DNA from: an uncultured Massilia sp.
GTDB lineage: Bacteria > Pseudomonadota > Gammaproteobacteria > Burkholderiales > Burkholderiaceae
DNA length: 54,675 nt
Reading direction: 5' to 3'
Assembly (NCBI GenBank): GCA_946481275.1
Contig: CAMLMV010000043.1
Location: 1-54,675, forward strand
A program made the position numbers and the translations under genes. A model generated the notes under the pieces. That model made no database searches, was not told where the DNA came from, and worked only from the letters and a program-made list of their open reading frames with translations. Positions 26,505 through 34,180 of the stretch are shown in pieces. Numbering within the stretch: the first letter of the stretch is position 1; every line of letters begins with the position of its first letter.

Positions 26505-27623
26505 ATGCTCATCTATCTGGTCGCAGGTGCCCGCCCCAACTTCATGAAGATCGCACCGATCGTGCGCGCGCTGCAGGCGCGGGCCGACGCGCCGGCGTTC
26601 AAGATCATCCACACGGGGCAGCACTACGACCGCGAGATGAACGACGTGTTCTTCGAAGAACTGGGCATCCCGCAGCCGGACGTGTTCATGGCCGCCGGCG
26701 GCGGCAGCCATGCCCAGCAGACGGCCAAGATCATGATCGGCTTCGAAGAGCTGTGCCAGGGCGAGCGCCCGGACGCCGTGCTCGTCGTGGGCGACGTGAA
26801 TTCCACGCTCGCGTGCTCGATCGTCGCCAAGAAACTGAATATCCCGGTCGCCCACGTCGAAGCGGGCCTGCGCAGTTTCGACATGGCGATGCCGGAGGAA
26901 ATCAACCGCCTCGTCACGGACAGCATCTCGGACTGGTTCTTCGTCACGGAACCGTCGGCCGTCGAGCACCTGCGCCGCGAAGGCAAGAAAGAGGACGCGA
27001 TCCACTACGTCGGCCACGTGATGGTCGACAACGTGCTGTACCAGGCCGAGAAATTGAGCAGTGCCGACACGTCGTCGTTCGAGACGAGCGCGTGGAAGGC
27101 CGAGCGCAAGAACGCCGGCCAGCGCTACGGCGTGGTGACCCTGCACCGTCCGAGCAACGTGGACGACGCCGCCACGTTCACGCGCATCGCCGGCGCGTTG
27201 AAGGAGATCGCGGCCGACCTGCCGCTGATCTTCCCCGTGCACCCGCGCACCCGCGCGAACATCGAGAAATTCGGCATCGACCTGGGTCCGAACGTCACCT
27301 TGGCCGGTCCGCAGGCGTACATGGCTTTCCTGAACCTGTGGAAGGATGCGGCCGTCGTGCTGACGGACAGCGGCGGCCTGCAGGAAGAAACGACGGCGCT
27401 GGGCGTGCCCTGCGTCACGATCCGCGAGAACACGGAACGTCCCGTGACCGTGGACGAAGGTTCGAACGTGCTGGCCGGCACCGACCCGGCCGCAATCCTC
27501 CTCGAAGCGCGCAAGATCCTGCGCGGCGAGGGCAAGCAGGGCCGCCGGCCGCACCTGTGGGACGGCCGTGCGGCGGAACGCATCGTGGACATCCTGACGA
27601 AGGAAATCCGCGGGCAAGGTTAA
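26505..27623 (+). CDS. wecB: UDP-N-acetylglucosamine 2-epimerase (non-hydrolysing)
   Basis: 372 residues. Motifs of the family: GARPNFMKIAPIVRAL, HTGQHYDREMNDVFFEELG, VVGDVNSTLACSIVAKKL, HVEAGLRSFDMAMPEEINR and LTDSGGLQEETTALGVPC. It interconverts UDP-GlcNAc and UDP-ManNAc in the cytoplasm. With no UDP-ManNAc dehydrogenase (wecC) beside it, ManNAc itself is the likely donor sugar for the transferase encoded next. The ATG at 26505 follows AGGGA; an upstream TTG at 26496 is less likely. Confidence 0.95.
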   Translation: MLIYLVAGARPNFMKIAPIVRALQARADAPAFKIIHTGQHYDREMNDVFFEELGIPQPDVFMAAGGGSHAQQTAKIMIGFEELCQGERPDAVLVVGDVNSTLACSIVAKKLNIPVAHVEAGLRSFDMAMPEEINRLVTDSISDWFFVTEPSAVEHLRREGKKEDAIHYVGHVMVDNVLYQAEKLSSADTSSFETSAWKAERKNAGQRYGVVTLHRPSNVDDAATFTRIAGALKEIAADLPLIFPVHPRTRANIEKFGIDLGPNVTLAGPQAYMAFLNLWKDAAVVLTDSGGLQEETTALGVPCVTIRENTERPVTVDEGSNVLAGTDPAAILLEARKILRGEGKQGRRPHLWDGRAAERIVDILTKEIRGQG

Positions 27624-27636
27624 TCATGAGGTAGAC

Positions 27637-28386
27637 ATGAACGAGCGCATCACGCTGATGGGGTGCTCCATCGACAACCTGACGATGGAAGAGACATTGC
27701 AGACGGTCGAGGGGTTCATCCACACAGGACGGCCCCATCAACACGTGGTGGTCAACGTCGACAAGCTGGTCAAGGCCAGCCGCGATCCGGAACTGCGCCG
27801 GATCATCAACGATTGCGCGCTCGTGAATGTCGACGGCATGCCGGTCGTGTGGGCGTCGCGCCTGCTGGGCCGGCCGCTGAAGGAGCGGGTCGCGGGCTGC
27901 GACCTGTTCGAGGCGCTGATGCGGCGCGCGGGCGAGAAGGGCTGGCGCGTGTTCCTGCTCGGCGCCAGGGAAGAAGTGGTGAGCAAGGTGGCCGCGACGT
28001 ACCGGCACAGGTATCCGAACCTGGTGCTGGCCGGCTACCGCAACGGTTACTGGAAGGGCGAGGCGGAAGAAGCGGAGGTGGCCCGCCAGATCCGTGCCGC
28101 GCGTCCCGACCTGTTGTTCGTGGCGATCAGTTCGCCGAAAAAAGAGCAGTTCCTCGGCCGCTGGCAGGCCGAGATGAAGGTGCCGTTCGCCATGGGCGTG
28201 GGCGGGACCTTCGACGTGGCGATCGGACACGTCAAGCGCGCGCCGCTCTGGATGCAGAAGTCCGGGCTGGAATGGTTCTACCGTTTCCTGCAGGAGCCGC
28301 GCCGGATGTTCCGCCGGTATTTTATCGAGGACATGGCCTTCATCTGGCTGTTCCTCAAGGAGTTGAAGTTGAAGGGCGCACGATAG
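27637..28386 (+). CDS. WecG/TagA/CpsF-family glycosyltransferase
   Basis: 249 residues with GAGG before the ATG. Family motifs: VVNVDKLVKASRDPELRRII, NVDGMPVVWASRLLG, RVAGCDLFEAL, LLFVAISSPKKEQFLGRW, GVGGTFDVAIGHVKRAP and the C-terminal EWFYRFLQEPRRMFRRY. Members transfer ManNAc or ManNAcA to a lipid-linked acceptor at the inner face of the membrane. Placement 13 bases after wecB supports UDP-ManNAc as donor. Confidence 0.93.
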   Translation: MNERITLMGCSIDNLTMEETLQTVEGFIHTGRPHQHVVVNVDKLVKASRDPELRRIINDCALVNVDGMPVVWASRLLGRPLKERVAGCDLFEALMRRAGEKGWRVFLLGAREEVVSKVAATYRHRYPNLVLAGYRNGYWKGEAEEAEVARQIRAARPDLLFVAISSPKKEQFLGRWQAEMKVPFAMGVGGTFDVAIGHVKRAPLWMQKSGLEWFYRFLQEPRRMFRRYFIEDMAFIWLFLKELKLKGAR

Positions 28387-28531
28387 CGTCCACGAGGTTG
28401 TAGTACACCAAAACACCAGACAGGGATGGCGGCGGTTTTACCACGCGGCCAACAACATAACGATGCGCGCCGGCTCCAGAAAAGAAAACGGGGTCACGGC
28501 GGCAGCAACATTTAAAGAAAGAAGAGCATTC

Positions 28532-29530
28532 ATGAAGATTCTCGTTACTGGCGGCATGGGTTACATCGGTTCGCACACCGTCGTGGAACTGCAGAACGCC
28601 GGCCACGACGTGGTCGTGTACGACAACCTGTACAACGCGGTGCGTTCCGTGCAAGACCGCGTGCAAAAGATCACCGGCAAGCCGTTCGACTTCGTCGAAG
28701 GCGACATCCGCGACCGCGCGGCCATGGAAGCCGTGTTTTCCGCCCACAAGATCGATGCCGTGATCCACTTCGCCGGCCTGAAGGCGGTCGGCGAATCGGT
28801 GGCGCAGCCGCTGCGCTACTACGACAACAACGTCTACGGCAGCGTCGCGCTGTTCGAGACGATGGCCAGGTTCGGCTGCAAGACGCTCGTGTTCTCGTCG
28901 TCGGCCACCGTCTACGGCGATCCGGCCTCGGTGCCGATCAAGGAGGATTTCCCGCTGTCGGCCACCAATCCGTATGGCCGCAGCAAGCTGATGATCGAAG
29001 AGATCCTGCGCGACGTGTTCAAGGCCGAGCCGGACTGGCGCATCGCACTGCTGCGATATTTCAACCCGGTCGGTGCCCATGAAAGTGGCCTGATCGGCGA
29101 GGAGCCGAACGGCATCCCCAACAACCTGGTGCCGTACATCGCCCAGGTCGCCAACGGCCAGCGCGAAAAACTGTCCGTGTACGGCGGCGACTACCCGACG
29201 CCGGACGGCACCGGCATGCGCGACTACATCCACGTCGTTGACCTGGCCATCGGCCACGTGAAGACGCTGGACAAGCTGGCCAAGGGCGACGGCCTGTACA
29301 CGTACAACCTCGGCACCGGCAATGGCAACAGCGTTCTGGAAATGGTGCATGCCTTCGAAAAGGCCTGCGGCAAGCCGATTCCGTACCAGATCGTCGACCG
29401 TCGCCCCGGCGACATTGCCAAGTGCTACGCCGACCCGACGAAAGCCCGCGAGGAACTCGGATGGACCGCACAGCGTGACATCGCGCAAATGTGCGCCGAT
29501 TCCTGGCGCTACCAGACTACCCCAAAATAA
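28532..29530 (+). CDS. galE: UDP-glucose 4-epimerase
   Basis: 332 residues. Extended SDR with NAD-binding GGMGYIGSHTVVEL, substrate loop VIHFAGLKAVGES, active-site SSSATVYG and Y-x3-K in NPYGRSKLMIEE, plus the late RRPGDIAKCYADPTKA. It makes UDP-galactose from UDP-glucose for the EPS. The ATG at 28532 follows an A/G-rich site (AAGAAAGAAGAG); upstream in-frame codons lack such a site. A 145-base gap precedes it, so it may start a new transcription unit with the two pyrophosphorylase genes. Confidence 0.95.
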   Translation: MKILVTGGMGYIGSHTVVELQNAGHDVVVYDNLYNAVRSVQDRVQKITGKPFDFVEGDIRDRAAMEAVFSAHKIDAVIHFAGLKAVGESVAQPLRYYDNNVYGSVALFETMARFGCKTLVFSSSATVYGDPASVPIKEDFPLSATNPYGRSKLMIEEILRDVFKAEPDWRIALLRYFNPVGAHESGLIGEEPNGIPNNLVPYIAQVANGQREKLSVYGGDYPTPDGTGMRDYIHVVDLAIGHVKTLDKLAKGDGLYTYNLGTGNGNSVLEMVHAFEKACGKPIPYQIVDRRPGDIAKCYADPTKAREELGWTAQRDIAQMCADSWRYQTTPK

Positions 29531-29548
29531 ACGTATGAGGACCGAACC

Positions 29549-30715
29549 ATGAAAGCGATGATTCTTGCAGCAGGCAAAGGTACGCGTGTACGTCCGTTGA
29601 CCTATGACCTGCCGAAACCGATGATCCCCGTGCTGGGCAAGCCCGTGATGGCTTACCTGATCGAGCACCTGCGCAAGCACGGCGTGACCGAGATCATGGT
29701 GAACGTCAGCCACCTGCACGAAAAGATCGAGGAATACTTCGGCGAGGGCGAGCAGTTCGGCGTCCAGATCGGCTATTCCTTCGAAGGCTACACGAAGGAA
29801 GACGGCGAAGTCGTCGCCGTGCCGATCGGTTCGGCCGGCGGCATGAAGAAGATCCAGGAATTCGGCGGCTTCTTCGACGACACGACCATCGTCCTGTGCG
29901 GCGACGCGCTGATCGACCTCGACCTCAAGGCCGCGCTCCTCGAGCACCGCCGCAAGGGGGCGATGGCATCCGTCATCACGAAGGAAGTCCCGTGGGACAA
30001 GGTGTCGAGCTATGGCGTCGTCGTGACCGACCAGAATGGCCGCATCACCCAGTTCCAGGAAAAGCCGAAGCAGGAAGAAGCGCTGTCGAACTTCATCAGC
30101 ACGGGCATCTACATCTTCGAACCGGAAGTGATCGACCTGATCCCGTCGGGCGTGGAGTTCGACATCGGTTCCCAGCTGTTCCCGCTGCTGGCCGAAAAGG
30201 GCATGCCGTTCTATGCCCAGGGCCGTCCGTTCAACTGGCTGGACATCGGCAGCGTGAGCGATTACTGGGAAGTGCTGCAGAACGTGCTGACTGGTGAGGT
30301 CAATCATATGGACGTGCCGGGCATCCAGATCGAGCCCGGCCTGTGGACCGGTTTGAACACGAGCATCGACTGGCGGGGCACGACGATCAAGGGTCCCGTC
30401 TACATCGGTTCCGGCGTCAAGATCGAGGCCGGCGCCACGATCATCGGCCCCACGTGGATCGGCCACGGCAGCCATATCTGCGAGGGTGCCGAGGTCGTCC
30501 GTAGTGTGCTTTTCGAGTACACTCGCGTGCTGAACGACGTGACATTACATGAAATGATCGTTTTCAAAGACTACAGCATCGACCGTGCCGGCGAGATGAA
30601 GCATTCCTCCGAGTACAGCTCGTCGGAATGGCTGAACGCGCGCGACCGTCGCCGCAGCCGGCGCACCGAGCAAGCCGAAGACACAGACAAGACACTAGAG
30701 AAAGCCAACGCATGA
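29549..30715 (+). CDS. NDP-sugar pyrophosphorylase (mannose-1-phosphate guanylyltransferase-like)
   Basis: 388 residues. N-terminal nucleotidyltransferase domain (MKAMILAAGKGTRVRPLT, then DLPKPMIPVLGKP) and a C-terminal left-handed beta-helix of hexapeptide repeats (GTTIKGPVYIGSGVKIEAGATIIG is in this region). The layout matches GDP-mannose pyrophosphorylases of the GMPPB type, but glucose-1-phosphate enzymes are close. The last 50 residues form a charged Arg/Glu-rich tail unlike the core family. The stop overlaps manC as ATGA, supporting a joint role in GDP-mannose or a sister sugar. Confidence 0.85.
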   Translation: MKAMILAAGKGTRVRPLTYDLPKPMIPVLGKPVMAYLIEHLRKHGVTEIMVNVSHLHEKIEEYFGEGEQFGVQIGYSFEGYTKEDGEVVAVPIGSAGGMKKIQEFGGFFDDTTIVLCGDALIDLDLKAALLEHRRKGAMASVITKEVPWDKVSSYGVVVTDQNGRITQFQEKPKQEEALSNFISTGIYIFEPEVIDLIPSGVEFDIGSQLFPLLAEKGMPFYAQGRPFNWLDIGSVSDYWEVLQNVLTGEVNHMDVPGIQIEPGLWTGLNTSIDWRGTTIKGPVYIGSGVKIEAGATIIGPTWIGHGSHICEGAEVVRSVLFEYTRVLNDVTLHEMIVFKDYSIDRAGEMKHSSEYSSSEWLNARDRRRSRRTEQAEDTDKTLEKANA

Positions 30716-32130
30716 AAATTTACCCAGTCATCCTCTCCGGCGGTGCCGGTACCCGTCTGTGGCCGCTGTCGCGGGCAGTGATGCCCAAGCAGCTGCTGCC
30801 GCTGGTGACGGACAAGACGATGCTGCAGGAAACCGCATTGCGGGTCCGCGGCTGGCCGGGGTTGATGGCGCCGCTGGTGGTCTGCGGCAATGAGCACCGC
30901 TTCCTCGTGGCCGAGCAGCTGCGCGGCGTCGGCATCACGCCGCACGGCATCCTGCTCGAGCCGGCGGGGCGCAATACGGCGCCGGCCGTGGCGGCAGCGG
31001 CCGCCTTCCTGAAGGCGCAGGATCCGGACGCCGTGATGCTCGTGCTGCCGGCCGACCACGTGATCGAAAAGAACGAAGCGTTCCGCCTCGCCGTGGAACG
31101 TGCGGCGGTGCAAGTCGAAAAAGGCGCGCTGGCCACGTTCGGCATCGTGCCGGGCGCCCCGGAAACGGGGTATGGCTACATCCGCCGCGGCGAGCCGTTG
31201 CCGGGCTGCGACGACTGCTACAAGATCGACCGGTTCGTCGAAAAGCCGGACCGCAACACGGCCGAAGGCTTCGTCGCCGACGGCGGCTTCTACTGGAACA
31301 GCGGCATGTTCATGTTCCGCGCCGACCGCTTCCTGGCCGAGATCGGGAAGCATGCGCCGACGATCGCCGAGGCCGCCGGCGCCGCCGTGCAGTCGGCGTA
31401 CCGCGACCTGGACTTCTGCCGCCTGGACGAAGCCGCGTTCGCCGCGAGCCCGTCCGACTCGATCGACTACGCGGTGATGGAACACACGCGCGACGGCGTC
31501 GTCGTCGCGGCCGACATCGGCTGGAGCGACGTCGGTTCGTGGTCGGCGCTGGCCGACGTGCAGGACAAGGATGCCAATGGCAATGCGATCCGCGGCGACG
31601 TCTACCTCGACAGCACGAGCAACACGCTCGTGCGCGCCGAGAGCCGCATCGTGGCCGTCGTGGGCGTGAAGGACCTTGTCGTCGTGGAGACGAACGACGC
31701 CGTGCTCGTCGCGCACAAGGACATGGTCCAGCGCGTCAAGAATGTCGTCGACCACCTCAAGGGCAACGAGCGCACGGAACACCTGTACCACACGAAGGTG
31801 TACCGTCCGTGGGGCTATTACGAAGGCATCGACGCGGGCGACCGCTTCCAGGTCAAGCGCATCTGCGTCAAGCCGGGCGAAAAGCTGTCGCTGCAGATGC
31901 ACCACCACCGCGCCGAGCACTGGATCGTCGTGTCGGGCACGGCGCGCGTCACGTGCGGCGACAACGTCACGCTGCTGTCCGAGAACGAGTCCACGTACAT
32001 TCCGATCGGCATGACGCACCGCCTGGAAAACCCGGGCAAGCTGCCGCTGCACCTGATCGAAGTGCAGTCGGGCAGCTACCTCGGCGAGGACGACATCGTC
32101 CGCTTCGAGGACGTCTACAAGCGCGCTTAA
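30712..32130 (+). CDS. manC: Mannose-1-phosphate guanylyltransferase / mannose-6-phosphate isomerase
   Basis: 472 residues. The N-terminal domain has the pyrophosphorylase signature LSGGAGTRLWPLSRAVMPKQ and LPADHVIEKNEAF; the C-terminal cupin domain (from about residue 360) carries the isomerase pattern YRPWGYYEGIDAGD, KPGEKLSLQMHHHRAEHW and IVVSGTARVTCGDN. It can supply GDP-mannose, the substrate of Gmd. The ATG overlaps the preceding stop. A strong terminator follows 14 bases after the stop, closing the EPS block. Confidence 0.95.
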   Translation: MKIYPVILSGGAGTRLWPLSRAVMPKQLLPLVTDKTMLQETALRVRGWPGLMAPLVVCGNEHRFLVAEQLRGVGITPHGILLEPAGRNTAPAVAAAAAFLKAQDPDAVMLVLPADHVIEKNEAFRLAVERAAVQVEKGALATFGIVPGAPETGYGYIRRGEPLPGCDDCYKIDRFVEKPDRNTAEGFVADGGFYWNSGMFMFRADRFLAEIGKHAPTIAEAAGAAVQSAYRDLDFCRLDEAAFAASPSDSIDYAVMEHTRDGVVVAADIGWSDVGSWSALADVQDKDANGNAIRGDVYLDSTSNTLVRAESRIVAVVGVKDLVVVETNDAVLVAHKDMVQRVKNVVDHLKGNERTEHLYHTKVYRPWGYYEGIDAGDRFQVKRICVKPGEKLSLQMHHHRAEHWIVVSGTARVTCGDNVTLLSENESTYIPIGMTHRLENPGKLPLHLIEVQSGSYLGEDDIVRFEDVYKRA

Positions 32131-32143
32131 GGCGTGCGCCTCC

Positions 32144-32176
32144 CGCGTCCGCGCCGAGCGTGCGGACGCGTCTTTT
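32144..32176 (+). terminator. Rho-independent terminator after manC
   Basis: Perfect 9-base arms (32144-32152 and 32162-32170) with a 9-base loop, followed by TCTTTT. It lies 14 bases after the manC stop and ends the EPS transcription unit. Confidence 0.75.
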
Positions 32177-32259
32177 CCCATAGTTCCGTAGCGCTACAGT
32201 GCGTATGGCCGCGCGCATGCGGCATACAATGCATCGTCGAAACCCATCGGGGGAACATC

Positions 32260-32973
32260 ATGAAGATGAAGACGATCATCGCGGCATGCGCGCTCGCCGG
32301 CGTCGGCGGCACGGCGGCGGCAGGCGATATCATCGGCGGATCTGCTCTGCTGGACGCGGACAGTCACGCCCAACTCGAACGCTGGCTCGGTGCCGGCGAA
32401 TTCAACCTCAACAACGTGTACACCCTGCGTCCCGGCGATACGTCGGACGCCTTCCACGCGGGCGCGGACGGGAAGGGCGCGACCTTCACCCTGCTCGAAG
32501 TGACGAACGACGACGGCGCGAGCTTTCTCGTGGGCGGCTACAACCCGCAGGGCTGGGCCTCGGACGAGGGCTGGCACGAGACCCAGCGCGACTGGCAGCG
32601 CACGGCCTTCCTGTTCAACATGACGACGCCGGCCGTGTACCGGCAAGTCCTCACCGACTTCGTGCTGCCGAGCCAGGGCTTGCGCCAGACGTACAACGAG
32701 GCCGGCTACGGTCCCGTGTTCGGTTCCGGCCCCGACCTGTTCGTCAACGACGAGCTGACGGCGGCATTGTCCTGGCAACTGAGCTATGGAAATCCGGCTA
32801 ACGAAGGCTACAGCATCATCGACGGCAGCCTGCACGGCGAGATCGTGAGGCTGGACGCGATGGAAGTGTTCGCGATCTCTCCCGTGCCGGAGCCCGGGAA
32901 CGTCGCGATGCTGCTGGCGGGCGTGTGCATCCTGGGCGTCGCGGTGCGCAAGCGCACACTAAGCCGTGCCTAA
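32260..32973 (+). CDS. PEP-CTERM protein with a TLDc-like domain
   Basis: 237 residues: signal peptide (KTIIAACALAGVGGTAAAG), a globular part, then a PEP-CTERM tail with PVPEPG at 208-213, a hydrophobic helix (NVAMLLAGVCILGVAV) and the basic end RKRTLSRA. It is thus a probable XrtB substrate. The middle region resembles the TLDc domain: DAFHAGADGKGATFTLLEV, FLVGGYNPQGWASDEGW and TAFLFNMTT follow the order FH-x-CDxKGPTLT, GGY-x-W-S and AFLF of that family. The ATG follows GGGGGAA; a TACAAT -10-like box lies at 32225-32230. Function unknown. Confidence 0.85.
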   Translation: MKMKTIIAACALAGVGGTAAAGDIIGGSALLDADSHAQLERWLGAGEFNLNNVYTLRPGDTSDAFHAGADGKGATFTLLEVTNDDGASFLVGGYNPQGWASDEGWHETQRDWQRTAFLFNMTTPAVYRQVLTDFVLPSQGLRQTYNEAGYGPVFGSGPDLFVNDELTAALSWQLSYGNPANEGYSIIDGSLHGEIVRLDAMEVFAISPVPEPGNVAMLLAGVCILGVAVRKRTLSRA

Positions 32974-33004
32974 GTTGTACGCCTTGCAAGCTGTGGCATG
33001 ATGA

Positions 33005-33029
33005 ACGGGAGCCTCGCGCTCCCGTTTTT
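33005..33029 (+). terminator. Rho-independent terminator after the TLDc-like PEP-CTERM gene
   Basis: Seven-base arms (33005-33011 and 33019-33025), a 7-base loop and a run of five T. It separates the PEP-CTERM gene from the next gene 20 bases on, so the latter is either expressed by read-through or from a promoter overlapping this hairpin. Confidence 0.8.
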
Positions 33030-33049
33030 CATCCACGTGACCACTGCCC

Positions 33050-34078
33050 ATGATCCGGATCCCGAGACTCTGCCTGACCCTGCTTCTTATCGCTGTCTTG
33101 ACGGCACCGGCCCGTGCCCAATTCGTCAGCGCCCCCCATCTACAGTCGGATCAACTGGCCATCGTCATCAACGATGCCGAGCCGAACAGCGTCAAGGTCG
33201 GCGAGTACTACCGCAAGCGGCGCGGCATCCCGGCGGTCAACGTCGTGCACGTGCGCATTCCCGGCAAGCCGCACGAGATCAGCCCGGAACGCTTCGCGCA
33301 ACTGAAGGAAGAGATCGACGCGCACCTGCGGCCCGAGGTGCAGGCCGTGCTGATGGTGTGGACGGCGCCGTACAAGGTCGCGTGCAATTCGATCACGGGC
33401 GCCTACAGTCTCGGGTTCGATCCCGACCAGTGCATCAAGACTTGTTTGCCGGGGCGGCCGAGTCCTTACTTCAATTCCAGTTCTTCCCGTCCGTACACCG
33501 ACCTGAACATCCGCCTGTCGATGCTGTTGCCGACGGAATCCGTGGAGCAGGCGAAAGCCCTCATCGACCGCGGCACCGGCGCGGGCTTCCGTATTGCGCC
33601 GGCCACCGCCTATTTCCTGGCGACGTCGGAAAAGGCGCGCAATTCCCGCGCCCAGTTCTTTCCGCCGGCCGGCCGGATCGCGGCGCGCAAGCTGACGACG
33701 AAGACGATGCAGGCCGACGTGCTGGACGGCGCGCAGGACGTCATGATCTACGAGACGGGCATGGCCGAGGTCGCCAAACTGGACACGCTGCGCTTCCTGC
33801 CCGGCGCGCTGGCCGACCACCTGACCTCGCTGGGAGGTGACCTGCTCGGCGGCGACCAGATGAGCAGCCTGCGCTGGCTGGAAGCGGGCGCGACCGCCAG
33901 CTATGGCACCGTCAGCGAACCCTGCAACCACTGGCAGAAATTCCCGAACCCGGCCGTGCTGCTCAAGCATTATGTGCAGGGCAATAGCGCGATCGAAGCC
34001 TACTGGAAGAGCGTCGCGTGGCCCACGCAGGGGCTGTTCATCGGCGAGCCGCTGGCCGCACCTTATCGCAAGCGCTGA
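33050..34078 (+). CDS. TIGR03790-like exported protein of PEP-CTERM-containing bacteria
   Basis: 342 residues with a signal peptide (LCLTLLLIAVLTAPARAQ). The start of the mature part, DQLAIVINDAEPNSVKVGEYYRKRRGIP, and the following VVHVRIPGKPHEISPERF recall the TIGR03790 family, found mainly in organisms with exosortase systems and without known activity. Four cysteines are visible, including two near CNSITGAYSLGFDPDQCIKTC. The C-terminus shows no PEP-CTERM tail. It starts just after a terminator with no strong ribosome-binding site. Confidence 0.75.
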   Translation: MIRIPRLCLTLLLIAVLTAPARAQFVSAPHLQSDQLAIVINDAEPNSVKVGEYYRKRRGIPAVNVVHVRIPGKPHEISPERFAQLKEEIDAHLRPEVQAVLMVWTAPYKVACNSITGAYSLGFDPDQCIKTCLPGRPSPYFNSSSSRPYTDLNIRLSMLLPTESVEQAKALIDRGTGAGFRIAPATAYFLATSEKARNSRAQFFPPAGRIAARKLTTKTMQADVLDGAQDVMIYETGMAEVAKLDTLRFLPGALADHLTSLGGDLLGGDQMSSLRWLEAGATASYGTVSEPCNHWQKFPNPAVLLKHYVQGNSAIEAYWKSVAWPTQGLFIGEPLAAPYRKR

Positions 34079-34098
34079 ATTAGTCCGTTCGGACTAAT
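34079..34098. promoter_or_regulatory. Perfect 9+2+9 palindrome, possible operator or hairpin
   Basis: ATTAGTCCG, TT, CGGACTAAT: uninterrupted 9-base arms beginning one base after the TIGR03790-like stop. No T-run follows, so termination is unlikely to be its main role. The symmetry and length resemble operators of TetR-family repressors. AT-rich DNA with promoter potential (TTGTCA at 34113-34118) lies between it and the nuclease gene. Confidence 0.5.
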
Positions 34099-34180
34099 CC
34101 ATGGTCATGATGTTGTCAATTTGCGCATTTAATATACATTTGTTAAGTGTTGCATTGACAAATCATTTCCAGGAAACCCC

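Noticed and set aside
32206..32220. A sigma-54 promoter (GG-N10-GC) upstream of the TLDc-like PEP-CTERM gene
   Set aside because: GG and GC have the right spacing, but the remaining positions match poorly, and such pairs arise often by chance in GC-rich DNA. A similar weak hit at 39928-39942 was also dropped.
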